64,000 nt of DNA. Source: Lactobacillus isalae. Its GTDB lineage: Bacteria; Bacillota; Bacilli; Lactobacillales; Lactobacillaceae. Positions 1 through 10,500 of this stretch are shown piece by piece; the stretch's first letter is position 1, and every line of letters begins with the position of its first letter. Position numbers and translations under genes: made by a program. Below the pieces are notes generated by a model, which made no database searches, had not been told where the DNA came from, and saw only the letters and a list, made by a program, of their open reading frames with translations. The stretch covers positions 2,046,001 through 2,110,000 of the forward strand of contig NZ_OX443569.1 in assembly GCF_947539375.1 (NCBI RefSeq). The letters run 5' to 3'.

Positions 1-81
1 AGTTTGAAAGGTGCTATTCTTAACTAGTCGTAAAATAATCTATGATCTGAAATATTGGTCATGGCAAAGGAGTATTAAACA

Positions 82-333
82 ATGAGAAAAGGGATTCATC
101 CAGATTACCAAGAAGTTGTTTTCATGGACTCAGCAACTGGTGCTAAGTTCGTAGCTGGTTCTACTTTAAAGCCAGAAGAAACAATTGAATTCGAAGGTAA
201 GACTTATCCATTAGTTCGTGTTGAAGTTTCTTCAGATTCTCACCCATTCTACACTGGCAAGCAAAAGTTTGCACAAGCAGATGGTCGTATCGAAAAATTC
301 AACAAGAAGTACGGTATGTCTTCAAAGAACTAA
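82..333 (+). CDS. rpmE2: 50S ribosomal protein L31, type B
   Basis: An 83-residue protein of the large ribosomal subunit. It starts [20 protein letters not shown] and keeps the family core around '[14 protein letters not shown]' near residue 55. It lacks the Cys pairs of the zinc-binding A type, which marks it as the zinc-independent B paralogue; in the family this form replaces the zinc form when zinc is scarce. The ribosome binding site AAAGGAG sits about 9 bases before the ATG. A strong terminator follows, so it is probably monocistronic. I see no clear zinc-regulator operator in the 81 bases upstream that are visible. Confidence 0.97.
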   Translation: MRKGIHPDYQEVVFMDSATGAKFVAGSTLKPEETIEFEGKTYPLVRVEVSSDSHPFYTGKQKFAQADGRIEKFNKKYGMSSKN

Positions 334-351
334 TAATTCTTGGTTTTTACC

Positions 352-384
352 AAAAGAGCAGCCCACTTTGGACTGCTCTTTTTT
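352..384 (+). terminator. Terminator after rpmE2
   Basis: Inverted repeat AGAGCAG / CTGCTCT with a short loop, followed by a run of T. It ends the rpmE2 transcript. Confidence 0.88.
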
Positions 385-395
385 CATGCTTAACG

Positions 396-404
396 TGGTA
401 TAAT
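396..404 (+). promoter_or_regulatory. Extended -10 promoter candidate for murF
   Basis: TGGTATAAT is a perfect extended -10 (TGnTATAAT) just after the rpmE2 terminator. The -35 region is poor. A second TATAAT lies at 450-455, so two start sites for murF are possible. Confidence 0.5.
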
Positions 405-495
405 TCTTAATGATATGCACGTGACCTTTTTCTTACAAGTAGAAGTAAGTATAATAGGGTTACATGCAATTTTAAGTAGGAGTAATTTATATATT

Positions 496-1863
496 ATGAA
501 AATGCAACTTGCTGAGATCGCTAAAGCATTAAATAGTTCGGTTAATATGGGAGAAGATAAGGTCATCACATCTGTGGTTTTTGACTCAAGAAAAGCAACT
601 CCCAATTCTTTGTTTATTCCCTTAGCTGGAGCAAGGGATGGACATGATTTTGTATCTAATGCAATGGCAAATGGAGCAGAAGCAACCCTGTGGAAAAAAG
701 GTCACGAAGGAAAGCCGACAGATGTACCAGTTATTGAGGTAGATGACCCCTTAACTGCACTTCAAGCTTTGGCTAAATATTACTTGGGTAAAGTTAATCC
801 AACTGTTGTGGGAATTACTGGATCAAATGGGAAGACTACAACTAAGGATATGGTTGCGGCTGTTTTATCTAAGAGATTTAACGTTCATAAGACACAGGCT
901 AATTTTAATAATGAAATTGGTGTACCAGTCACGATTTTAGAGATGAAGCCATCTACTGAAATTGTAGTACTTGAGATGGGGATGGATCGTCCTGGACAAT
1001 TACATCATTTAAGTGAATTGGTAAGACCTGACGTTTGTGTAATTACCATGATTGGTGAAGCTCACATCGAATTCTTTGGTACTAGAGATAAAATCGCAGA
1101 CGCTAAGATGGAAATTACTGACTTCTTAAAGGAAGACGGTAAGTTTATTTATAATGGGGATGAACCTTTATTAGAAGAGCGTGCAGCTAAGATTAAGCAA
1201 GATAAGAGTACCTTTGGCTTTAGAGAAGAAGACACCATTTTTGCGACTACATTTAGGTCTTATATGCATCATGCTACTTTTGAAGTTAATGATTCAAAGA
1301 AGCAATTTAAGATTCCAATGATTGGTAAGCATAATGTCTCAAATGCTCTTGCAGCAATTAGTGTGGGACGTCATTTTGGTGAAAATGATGACCAAATTGC
1401 CCAAGCTTTAGCTAACTTTACCCCAACTGCAAATAGAATGCAGTGGAAAAAGGGAGATGTAGGCGAAGCAATTATGGATGATGTCTATAACTCAAACCCA
1501 ACTGCTGTCAAGGCAGTTACGACATCATTTGGTCAAGTAATGGTTGAAGATGGTGGTCGTAGAATCGCAGTTCTAGGCGATATGTTAGAACTTGGGGACG
1601 AGTCTGCAGATCTTCACGCTTCACTTGCAGATGCCTTAGATCCAGCAATTATTAACGAATTATATTTATACGGTCCAGAAATGAAGAACTTATACAATGC
1701 ACTTGTTGATAAGTATCAAGCAGCTAATTTGCACTATTATCCACAAGATGAAATGAACCATATGATTGATGACTTAAAGAATGATATTAAGCCAACTGAT
1801 ATTGTAATGCTAAAAGGATCACATGGAATGCATTTAGAAAAGGTTTTAGACCGTCTAATGTAG
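496..1863 (+). CDS. murF: UDP-N-acetylmuramoyl-tripeptide--D-alanyl-D-alanine ligase
   Basis: Cytoplasmic Mur ligase that adds D-Ala-D-Ala to UDP-MurNAc-tripeptide using ATP, the last soluble step of peptidoglycan precursor synthesis. At 455 residues it is of usual length. The N-terminal MurF substrate domain begins MKMQLAEIAKALN; the ATP-binding loop GSNGKTTT lies at residues 109-116, followed by the central ligase domain and the C-terminal domain carrying DDVYNSNPTAVKA. I chose the ATG at 496 because AGGAG lies 13 bases upstream and the protein aligns with MurF from there; an in-frame ATG at 415 would add 27 unrelated residues. The D-Ala-D-Ala pathway continues nearby with alr. Confidence 0.96.
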   Translation: MKMQLAEIAKALNSSVNMGEDKVITSVVFDSRKATPNSLFIPLAGARDGHDFVSNAMANGAEATLWKKGHEGKPTDVPVIEVDDPLTALQALAKYYLGKVNPTVVGITGSNGKTTTKDMVAAVLSKRFNVHKTQANFNNEIGVPVTILEMKPSTEIVVLEMGMDRPGQLHHLSELVRPDVCVITMIGEAHIEFFGTRDKIADAKMEITDFLKEDGKFIYNGDEPLLEERAAKIKQDKSTFGFREEDTIFATTFRSYMHHATFEVNDSKKQFKIPMIGKHNVSNALAAISVGRHFGENDDQIAQALANFTPTANRMQWKKGDVGEAIMDDVYNSNPTAVKAVTTSFGQVMVEDGGRRIAVLGDMLELGDESADLHASLADALDPAIINELYLYGPEMKNLYNALVDKYQAANLHYYPQDEMNHMIDDLKNDIKPTDIVMLKGSHGMHLEKVLDRLM

Positions 1864-1878
1864 GAAGGAATTATATTT

Positions 1879-3336
1879 TTGAAATTTTCTGAAATGAACT
1901 TAAAACCTGAGATTTTGAAAGCAATTAAGCGCTCAGGTTTTGAAGAAGCTACACCAATTCAAGAAAAGACTATTCCATTAGTTTTAGAGGGAAAAGATGT
2001 AATTGGTCAAGCACAAACAGGTACTGGTAAAACTGCTGCTTTTGGTTTGCCAATTTTACAAAATTTAGATAAGCAACATGACTCAATTCAAGCTATTATC
2101 ATTGAGCCTACTCGTGAGCTAGCTATTCAAACACAAGAAGAATTGTTCCGTTTGGGCCGTGATGAAAAGGCTCGTGTTCAAGTAGTCTATGGTGGAGCAG
2201 ATATTCGCCGCCAGATTCGTGCTTTAAAGCAAACTCCAGCAATCTTAGTAGGAACTCCAGGACGTTTACTTGATCACTTGAAACGTGGAACAATTGATAT
2301 TTCTAAAGTAAAAACAATTGTTTTAGATGAAGCCGATGAAATGCTTGATATGGGATTTATTCAAGATATTGAAAGTATTTTAAATTATGCTTCAAGTAAA
2401 CATCAAACCCTGCTTTTCTCTGCAACAATGCCAAAACCGATTTTACGAATTGGCGAAAAGTTTATGAATGATCCTGAAATTGTAAAAATTAAGGGAAAAG
2501 AATTAACAGCTAATTTAATTGATCAATATTTTGTAAGAGCAAAAGAAAATGAAAAGTTTGACATTTTGTGTCGCTTGATTGATGTTCAAAATCCTGATCT
2601 AGCTGTTATTTTTGGAAGAACCAAGAGACGCGTTGACGAACTAACACGTGGCTTGCAGGCACGTGGCTATAATGCTGCTGGAATTCATGGTGATCTTTCT
2701 CAAGCTAAAAGAATGAGCGTTTTGAAGAGATTCCGTAAGGGTAAATTGGATATCTTAGTAGCAACAGATGTAGCTGCTCGTGGATTAGATATTTCAGGAG
2801 TTAGTCATGTTTACAATTATGATATTCCACAAGATCCAGATTCTTATGTTCATCGCATTGGTAGAACTGGACGTGCTGGGCAAAATGGAATGTCTGTAAC
2901 TTTTGTTACACCAAATGAAATTGGCTATATGCGTACTATTGAACAATTAACGCATAAAAAGATGATGCCACTTAAACCACCAACAGATGAAGAAGCATTT
3001 AAGGGACAATTAAGTGCAGCCAACAAGAAGGTGGCTGAATTATTAGATGGTGATCTTTCTAAATATACTGAAGAAGCATCTCAACTTCTTGATGATTATT
3101 CAGCAGTTGATTTAGTTGCTGCATTGTTAAAGAATTTGTCTAAAGATGCTGAAAGTGTAAAGGTTAAGATTACACCTGAAAAGCCACTACCATTTAAATC
3201 AAAACATGGTAATAATAACCATCATTTCAAACGTAATTTTAAACGTGGCGGAGATCGTAATGAAAGATATCACCGTAAGCCAAATGCTCGTCGTGGTGGT
3301 AGAAAGCATGATTTTGTAATTAAGAAAAAAGACTAG
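1879..3336 (+). CDS. cshA: DEAD-box ATP-dependent RNA helicase CshA
   Basis: RNA helicase of 485 residues that unwinds RNA duplexes; the family takes part in ribosome assembly, cold adaptation and the RNA degradosome of Firmicutes. Visible motifs: Q motif ATPIQEKTIP near residue 25, Walker A AQTGTGKT at 45-52, PTRELA near 78, DEAD at 150-153, SAT near 181 and HRIGRTGRAG near 325. The C-terminal ~45 residues are rich in Arg, Gly, His and Asn, a typical RNA-binding tail. It starts with TTG at 1879, ten bases after AGGAAGG, and lies 15 bases after murF, so the two are probably cotranscribed. Confidence 0.95.
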   Translation: MKFSEMNLKPEILKAIKRSGFEEATPIQEKTIPLVLEGKDVIGQAQTGTGKTAAFGLPILQNLDKQHDSIQAIIIEPTRELAIQTQEELFRLGRDEKARVQVVYGGADIRRQIRALKQTPAILVGTPGRLLDHLKRGTIDISKVKTIVLDEADEMLDMGFIQDIESILNYASSKHQTLLFSATMPKPILRIGEKFMNDPEIVKIKGKELTANLIDQYFVRAKENEKFDILCRLIDVQNPDLAVIFGRTKRRVDELTRGLQARGYNAAGIHGDLSQAKRMSVLKRFRKGKLDILVATDVAARGLDISGVSHVYNYDIPQDPDSYVHRIGRTGRAGQNGMSVTFVTPNEIGYMRTIEQLTHKKMMPLKPPTDEEAFKGQLSAANKKVAELLDGDLSKYTEEASQLLDDYSAVDLVAALLKNLSKDAESVKVKITPEKPLPFKSKHGNNNHHFKRNFKRGGDRNERYHRKPNARRGGRKHDFVIKKKD

Positions 3337-3346
3337 TTTTTTAATC

Positions 3347-3375
3347 AAGAGCTGTAGTTGCTACAGCTCTTTTTT
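3347..3375 (+). terminator. Terminator after cshA
   Basis: Perfect 11-bp stem AAGAGCTGTAG / CTACAGCTCTT with a TTG loop and a T run. It ends the murF-cshA unit. Its loop also supplies the -35 hexamer of the next promoter. Confidence 0.9.
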
Positions 3376-3385
3376 GTAATATAAT
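3358..3385 (+). promoter_or_regulatory. Promoter for acpS-alr
   Basis: -35 TTGCTA (3358-3363), 16-bp spacer, -10 TATAAT (3380-3385). The -35 starts in the loop of the preceding terminator. Confidence 0.65.
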
Positions 3386-3409
3386 GTATCAATGTGTGAG
3401 GTAAAAATA

Positions 3410-3769
3410 ATGATTAGAGGCGTAGGTATTGACTCAGTCGAAGTTGAACGCATGAAAAAGATTGTTGAAAAAGGTGATAAATTTGCCAAAAGAGTTTTAA
3501 CTCCTGAGGAATTTGCCCAATATCAACAATTAAAAGGAAAACGAAAAGTGGAATATCTTGGTGGACGTTTTTCATTAAAAGAATCTTTTTCCAAGGCAAT
3601 GGGGACTGGTCTAGGTAAATATATTGGTTTTCAAGATATTGAAACATTATGGGACGATTTAGGACATCCAGTAATGACGTCAACTAAATTTTCTGGAAAT
3701 ATTTTTCCTAGTATCACACATGATGATCATGAGATTATAACATTTGTAGTTTTGGAGGAATTAAAATAA
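3410..3769 (+). CDS. acpS: Holo-[acyl-carrier-protein] synthase
   Basis: Transfers 4'-phosphopantetheine from CoA to acyl carrier protein, activating it for fatty acid synthesis. The 119-residue length fits the AcpS family. Motifs seen: N-terminal [12 protein letters not shown] with the Mg-binding Asp, and [18 protein letters not shown], the second signature, around residues 56-73. I chose the ATG at 3410, which follows GTGAGGT at a normal distance; an in-frame ATG at 3392 would come before that site. Its stop codon overlaps the alr start by one base, so the two genes are translationally coupled. Confidence 0.94.
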   Translation: MIRGVGIDSVEVERMKKIVEKGDKFAKRVLTPEEFAQYQQLKGKRKVEYLGGRFSLKESFSKAMGTGLGKYIGFQDIETLWDDLGHPVMTSTKFSGNIFPSITHDDHEIITFVVLEELK

Positions 3770-4899
3770 TGGTTCCAGGTATTCATCGCCCAGCTGTAGT
3801 AAAGGTTAACTTGGGCGCAATTAAGAGAAATCTTGAAAACGAAATGAAGCATCTTGAGTCTGGACAAAAGATGCTTGCAGTTGTGAAAGCCAACGGTTAT
3901 GGCCATGGTGCAGTTGAAGTGGCTAAAGTAGCGGATAAAGTTGGAGTGGCTGGTTTTTGTGTTGCAATTTTAGATGAAGCCTTAGAGTTAAGACACGCAG
4001 ATATTACAAAACCAATTTTGGTTCTAGGTGTAGTTTCTCCCGAATATGCTCCAATTGCTGCTGTGAATGATGTTTCTTTGACTGTGCCAAACTTAGAGTG
4101 GCTTAAAGAAGCAGAAAAATATTTAGAAGAGTCTAACTTACAATTGAAGATTCATATAGGTGTAGATTCAGGAATGGGTAGAATCGGATTCAATGAAGAT
4201 GAAGATTTCATTGCTGCTAATGAATTTTTAGAGAATAATGATCACTTCTTTATTGAAGGGATGTTTGCTCATTTTGCTTCTGCCGACAGTAATGATGAGA
4301 CTTACTTTAAGCATCAATGCGAGAAATTTAATCACATGAAGAGTTTACTTACTGTAAAGCCAAAGTGGATCCATGTTGATAATACTGCAGCAAGTATTTT
4401 TCATGATGGAATTAAGAGTGATTTGGTTCGTTTTGGAATAGGAATCTATGGCCTAAACCCTTCTTCTAATCCTAGTTCACCTGATTTAACATCAAATATT
4501 GAGTTGGATCCAGCATTATCGTTTGAAAGTGAATTAACGCATGTTAAGACAATTCATCCCGGAGACGGTGTTGGTTATGGCTCAACCTTTGTAGCAGATA
4601 AGGATACCGTTATTGGAACTGTTCCAGTTGGCTATGCAGATGGTTTTATTAGAAAATTCCAAGGCTTTAAAGTTAAAGTAGGAGATACATACTGTCCAAT
4701 TGTTGGCCGCATTTGTATGGATCAATTTATGGTTGAAATGCCTAAGAAAATGCCAATAGGGACTAAGGTTGTGATTATTTCTGATAATCCAAATGATCCA
4801 AATAATATTAAAGCTGCCGCAGATTACGTTGATACTATTCACTATGAAGTTGCTTGTTTGTTAAACGATCGCTTACCACGTGTATATTACGAAGATTAA
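3769..4899 (+). CDS. alr: Alanine racemase
   Basis: PLP enzyme interconverting L- and D-alanine; it supplies D-Ala for the dipeptide used by MurF and for teichoic acid alanylation. It has 376 residues. The PLP lysine is K40 in [10 protein letters not shown] and the second catalytic base is Y270 in GVGYGS; the C-terminal beta domain ends with [11 protein letters not shown]. It starts on the last base of the acpS stop codon (ATAATG), and GGAGG in the acpS tail acts as ribosome binding site. The acpS-alr pairing is common in Firmicutes. Confidence 0.97.
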   Translation: MVPGIHRPAVVKVNLGAIKRNLENEMKHLESGQKMLAVVKANGYGHGAVEVAKVADKVGVAGFCVAILDEALELRHADITKPILVLGVVSPEYAPIAAVNDVSLTVPNLEWLKEAEKYLEESNLQLKIHIGVDSGMGRIGFNEDEDFIAANEFLENNDHFFIEGMFAHFASADSNDETYFKHQCEKFNHMKSLLTVKPKWIHVDNTAASIFHDGIKSDLVRFGIGIYGLNPSSNPSSPDLTSNIELDPALSFESELTHVKTIHPGDGVGYGSTFVADKDTVIGTVPVGYADGFIRKFQGFKVKVGDTYCPIVGRICMDQFMVEMPKKMPIGTKVVIISDNPNDPNNIKAAADYVDTIHYEVACLLNDRLPRVYYED

Positions 4900-4909
4900 A
4901 ATAAAAAGA

Positions 4910-4950
4910 AAAGCTCGATTAACCAGATTGATTGGTTAATCGAGCTTTTT
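4910..4950. terminator. Bidirectional terminator between alr and the CBS protein gene
   Basis: Long perfect stem AAGCTCGATTAACCA / TGGTTAATCGAGCTT with T runs on both strands. It serves both convergent genes. Confidence 0.9.
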
Positions 4951-4961
4951 ATTGATTAGAA

Positions 4962-5642
4962 TTAATCTTTTAATTCACCAGGTTGTTCTGCACTGCGGAT
5001 TGTTAAACCAGATTGAAGATCTTCAATCTCGGCAACAACAAATCCTTTCTTTTCAAGACGATTTACAATTGCAGTCATAGTTTCGCGAGAAACACCAATT
5101 GGAAGGGTGAAAAGATTACGACGTACTAGTTCTCCAGTTTTAACATCTAGAGTTAAACACCCAGCAATATTACTGTATTTAGAAATAATCTTAGCCATTT
5201 TAACTAAGTTACCACGATCGTTATCTGAAAGAATAGTCAAAACATAAGAACCATTTTTAATATTCCAGGCATCAGAAAGCATGTCTAATAAACGAGCGTG
5301 AGTTAAAATTCCATAGAAGTGGTTTTCTTCATCCAATACAGCGATGTATGGGAGGTCTTTAATGTTAAAGAATACACGGAAAAATGGTGAATTTACTTTG
5401 ATAGTTTTAGTAGCGTTTTTAAGTAGATAAGTTACAGGAAGATTCATATCTCCGCCTTGAGACTTATGACGGTAGATGTGCATTTTATAAATGTTCCCAC
5501 GGAAAATAGTACCTGTATCGTCTAAAATAGGAACACAACGAAAGCCAGAGTCTTCTAAGATTTTTAATGCTTCGGCAAGAGTAGCTTTTTCGTTGACTGT
5601 AGTTAAGTAGTCTTTTTTATAAACAAGAGATTTAATTAGCAT
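4962..5642 (-). CDS. CBS-domain protein with C-terminal ACT-like region
   Basis: A 226-residue soluble protein. Residues 1-75 and about 78-135 look like a CBS pair (for example TLAEALKILEDSGFRCVPILDD and IAVLDEENHFYGILTHARLLDML). Residues 140-215 resemble an ACT-like ligand-binding domain (SYVLTILSDNDRGNLVKMAKIISKYSNI). CBS-ACT proteins of Firmicutes include receptors for cyclic di-AMP (the CbpA type of Listeria), so a nucleotide sensor role is plausible but unproven. The gene has its own GGAGG site and extended -10 promoter and is convergent with alr. No catalytic or DNA-binding domain is visible. Confidence 0.8.
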   Translation of the reverse strand: MLIKSLVYKKDYLTTVNEKATLAEALKILEDSGFRCVPILDDTGTIFRGNIYKMHIYRHKSQGGDMNLPVTYLLKNATKTIKVNSPFFRVFFNIKDLPYIAVLDEENHFYGILTHARLLDMLSDAWNIKNGSYVLTILSDNDRGNLVKMAKIISKYSNIAGCLTLDVKTGELVRRNLFTLPIGVSRETMTAIVNRLEKKGFVVAEIEDLQSGLTIRSAEQPGELKD

Positions 5643-5675
5643 GATTTGCCTCCATACATCTGAAATTTACAAGCC

Positions 5676-5684
5676 ATTATACCA
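5676..5684 (-). promoter_or_regulatory. Extended -10 promoter of the CBS protein gene
   Basis: On the minus strand TGGTATAAT, a perfect extended -10, lies 34 bases before the start codon. The -35 is not recognisable. Confidence 0.55.
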
Positions 5685-5735
5685 TAGTTTTATATAAAAA
5701 TTAAAGTCTGATTAAACAACTTTAATTTGAAAAAG

Positions 5736-5769
5736 AAAAAAGCATCCACACACAATGTGAATGCTTTTT
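5736..5769 (-). terminator. Terminator of ldh
   Basis: Minus-strand hairpin AAAGCATTCACA / TGTGGATGCTTT with a T run. The one mismatch is a G-U pair on the minus-strand RNA but an A-C mismatch on the other strand, which fits termination of ldh. Confidence 0.87.
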
Positions 5770-5787
5770 GGATAGGAAAAGTCTTAA

Positions 5788-6762
<975 letters not shown>

Positions 6763-6804
6763 CTAATACTTCCTTCCATATTAGTGATTTATTTAACAAT
6801 AAAG

Positions 6805-6813
6805 ATTATATCA
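6805..6813 (-). promoter_or_regulatory. Extended -10 promoter of ldh
   Basis: Minus-strand TGATATAAT is a perfect extended -10 about 45 bases before the ldh start. The surrounding sequence is very A/T-rich, as expected for a highly expressed glycolytic gene. Confidence 0.55.
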
Positions 6814-6878
6814 TATTGGAATTTAAAAATTAAAAATATAAATTTAAAGATCTAATTAATTATTTGTAAGTAAGCCTG

Positions 6879-6887
6879 TGCTATAAT
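6879..6887 (+). promoter_or_regulatory. Extended -10 promoter of the pth-mfd cluster
   Basis: TGCTATAAT, a perfect extended -10, lies 57 bases before the pth start. No good -35 is present at 17 bp. It opens the plus-strand cluster divergent from ldh. Confidence 0.55.
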
Positions 6888-6943
6888 CTCAAGAGCAACA
6901 AGGATATACATAATTAAATATTTATTAAAGAGGATGAAAAAGA

Positions 6944-7501
6944 ATGAAGTTAATCGCTGGTTTAGGTAATCCAGGTAAAAAATATGATCAGACCAAGCAT
7001 AATACTGGTTTTATGGCGTTAGATCACTATTTAAAAGAAAATAGTTTAGATTTAGATAAGGATAAGTTTGAGGGATTATGGACAAAGCAAAAGATTAACG
7101 GCGAAGATGTAATTTTCCTTGAACCTCAAACTTTTATGAATGATTCAGGAAAGTCGATTGCGCAAGTTGCTAATTTCTTTAAGATTGCGCCTGAAGATAT
7201 TTTAGTTATTCATGATGACATGGATATGCCAATTGGAAAGATTAGAATTCGTGCAAATGGAAAATCGGGCGGTCATAATGGAATTAAGAGCATTATGGCT
7301 TGTTTAGGAACAAATAATTTTAATCGTTTAAAGATTGGAATCCGTCATCCGCAAAAAGAAAGTGTTGTTTCTTGGGTATTAAGTCCTTTTAATGATGAAC
7401 AACAAAAGTTAATGGATAAAGCTTTTGAAGTAAGTGAAAATGTCATTGATGATTTTATTAAAGGGAAAGATGCCCAATATTTAATGAATCAGTATAATTA
7501 G
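6944..7501 (+). CDS. pth: Peptidyl-tRNA hydrolase
   Basis: Releases tRNA from peptidyl-tRNAs that drop off the ribosome. It has 185 residues. Visible: N-terminal MKLIAGLGNPGKKYDQTKHNTG with catalytic H19, the QTFMNDSG segment near residue 66, and the catalytic Asp in VIHDDMDMP near 92. The ribosome binding site is AGAGGATG. mfd starts one base after its stop codon, which implies coupling. In Bacillus the same pth-mfd neighbourhood is conserved. Confidence 0.97.
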   Translation: MKLIAGLGNPGKKYDQTKHNTGFMALDHYLKENSLDLDKDKFEGLWTKQKINGEDVIFLEPQTFMNDSGKSIAQVANFFKIAPEDILVIHDDMDMPIGKIRIRANGKSGGHNGIKSIMACLGTNNFNRLKIGIRHPQKESVVSWVLSPFNDEQQKLMDKAFEVSENVIDDFIKGKDAQYLMNQYN

Positions 7502-7502
7502 A

Positions 7503-10500
7503 ATGAACATTACAGAATTACTTAATAAAGATAAAGATTTAGAAACATTCATCAAGCAAGCTCCAGCAAAAAAAAGATCTCTTTTAACTGGAATAAATTC
7601 TGGAGCTTTAGGTGCTGTTTTAATGCAAATGTTGAAAACTTGGCAGCACCCGTTAATTTTAGTTGAAGATAGCGAAGAAAAAGCTCAAACTCTTTTAGAT
7701 GAGTTAGGAAATTTGTTGCCAGATGATATGATTTTTGGCTTTCCGGTTGATGCCACAATTGCTACACAAACTGCTGTAGCTTCACCTGATGAACTTAGTC
7801 AACGATTGCAGACTTTGAAGTTCCTGAATGAAAAAAGAGCAGGTATTGTCGTTGTAACTCCACAAGCTTTGCAGTATAAATTGAGCGATCCGCGAGATTT
7901 TGCTAAGACTAAGCAGGTATTTAAACCTGAAGCAGAATTTGATTTAGATGAAGTAACTACGTGGCTTACGCAAGCAGGATATCGTAGAGAAAGTATTGTG
8001 GCACGTCCTGGAGAATTTGCACGTCGAGGCGATATTCTTGATATTTATCCCCTAGACCAAGAAAATCCTTTTAGAATTGAATTCTTTGGTGATGAAGTTG
8101 ATACGGTAAAAGAGTTCGATGCAGCAACGCAGCGAAGTTTGGAAGAAAAAGATAGTATTTCAATTGGCCCAGCTTTAGATAGAGTTTTTTCACTTCATAA
8201 TCTCCATGAAGCAGTAAAAAAGATAAAACAAGATATGGATAAATCAATTGCTGAAGAAGAGAATGTTAAAAATCATTTTGTCAAAACAATTGATTTATTA
8301 GAAGCAGATGGTCTTCCTGAAAATTATGCTTTTTTGATTGATTATTTACTGCCAAAGTCTTTCAACTTAATTGATTATTTAGATAAAGATGGTCTACTTT
8401 TATTTGATGATTGGCAAACAATTAAAAAGAACGTTGCAGATGTAGACGCTCAGAATGAAGCTTTTATTTCCGAAGAAATAAAAGCTGGTGCAATGCTCGA
8501 TAGTCAAAAGTTACGTCATAACTTTGAAAGGGTAGTTCAGAGGGCAAAAAAGGCACAAGTTTTATTCTCGCTTTTCCAAAAAGGCATGGGTAGGTTAAAG
8601 TTTGATCAAATTCTTAACTTTACTACACGTGAAGTGCAACAGTTCTTTAGTCAGATGCCATTAATTAAAAGTGAACTGACGCGCTTTGCCAATGAGAAAA
8701 ACACGGTTATTTTGCAGGCCGATTCTGAAACACGTGCAAAGCAAATTGCTCAAAATTTGGTTGATTATGGTGTTGATCTTCCAATTGTTAAATCGGATCA
8801 AGTTGTGGAAAAGAAAGCTCAAATAGTTGTTGGCGATTTTGCACACGGTTTTGCTATTCCTAGCTTGAATATAGTTTATCTAACAGAACGAGAACTATTC
8901 AATCAAAGACCGCACCATCGAAAGAGAATAAAGACTCTTGAAAATGCCCAACGTTTACGGAACTACAACGAATTAAAACCAGGAGATTATGTTGTCCATG
9001 TCAATCATGGTATTGGACGTTTTGAGGGAATTAAGACTTTAGATGTAGATGGGAAAAAGCGCGATTATATCACAATTACTTATCAACATCATGACCAGCT
9101 ATTTGTTCCAGCTGATCAACTAGGCTTAGTTCAAAAATATGTAGCTTCCGAAGGGCGAGTTCCACACATCAATAAGTTAGGAAGTTCTGAATGGGCCAAG
9201 ACTAAGAAACGTGTTCAATCAAAGGTTGAAGATATTGCTGATGATTTGATTGAATTATATGCAAAGCGTGAATCTGAAAAAGGATTTGCTTTTAGTCCTG
9301 ATGACGATCTGCAAAAAGAATTTGAAGATGCTTTTCCCTATCCTGAAACGCCTGATCAATTGCGTTCAATTAGAGAAATTAAAGCCGATATGGAAAGTCC
9401 CAAACCAATGGATCGTCTTTTAGTTGGGGATGTTGGCTTTGGTAAGACTGAAGTTGCTCTTAGAGCGGCTTTTAAGGCTATTCGAGATGGAAAGCAAGTC
9501 GCATTTTTGGCACCAACAACTATTTTGGCGCAACAGCACTTTGAAACAATGCAAGATCGATTTAAAGATTTTCCAGTTAATTGCGCACTTTTGTCACGAT
9601 TTCAAACTCCTGCTGAAGTTAAGGAGATTATTGAAGGCGTAAAAAGTGGCGAAATAGATATGGTTGTTGGTACACACCGTTTGCTATCAAAAGATGTGCA
9701 GTTTAAGGATCTTGGATTGTTAATTGTTGATGAAGAGCAGAGGTTTGGCGTTAAGCATAAAGAAAGACTAAAAGAGCTGAAAGCAAATATTGATGTTTTA
9801 ACTTTAACAGCTACGCCAATTCCGCGTACTTTACACATGTCGATGGTTGGCGTAAGAGACCTTTCTGTAATGGAGACGCCACCAACTAACCGGTATCCAA
9901 TTCAAACATATGTCATGGAAGAAATGCCAAGTGTAGTTCGTGAAGCAGTTTTAAGAGAAATGAAGCGCAATGGACAAGTATTCTTTTTACATAATCGAAT
10001 TGACGACATTGATAAAGTTGTTAGCCGACTCGAAGAATTAATTCCAGAAGCTAAAATTGAATATATTCATGGACGCATGAGCGAAAATCAAATGGAAGAT
10101 ATCATGTATCGTTTTTCAAAAAATGAATTTGATATCTTAGTGACGACAACAATTATTGAAACTGGTGTTGATATGCCAAATGTTAATACGATGATTGTGG
10201 AAGATGCAGATCATTATGGCTTAAGTCAGCTTTATCAATTACGTGGACGAATTGGTAGAAGTGCCCGTTTAGCATATGCTTATTTCTTATATCAACCAAA
10301 TAAAGTTTTAACAGAAATTGGCGAAAAAAGGCTTAGCGCAATTCGTGACTTTACTGAATTAGGGTCAGGCTTTAAAATTGCAATGCGCGATTTGTCAATT
10401 AGAGGGGCCGGCAATATGTTAGGAAAGCAGCAGCACGGCTTTATCGATAGCGTCGGGTATGATTTATATGCTCAAATGTTAGATGATGCAATTAAGAAAC

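Noticed and set aside
415-495. Longer N-terminus of MurF starting at ATG 415
   Set aside because: The extra 27 residues do not fit the family, cover a TATAAT promoter-like element, and lie before the proper ribosome binding site.
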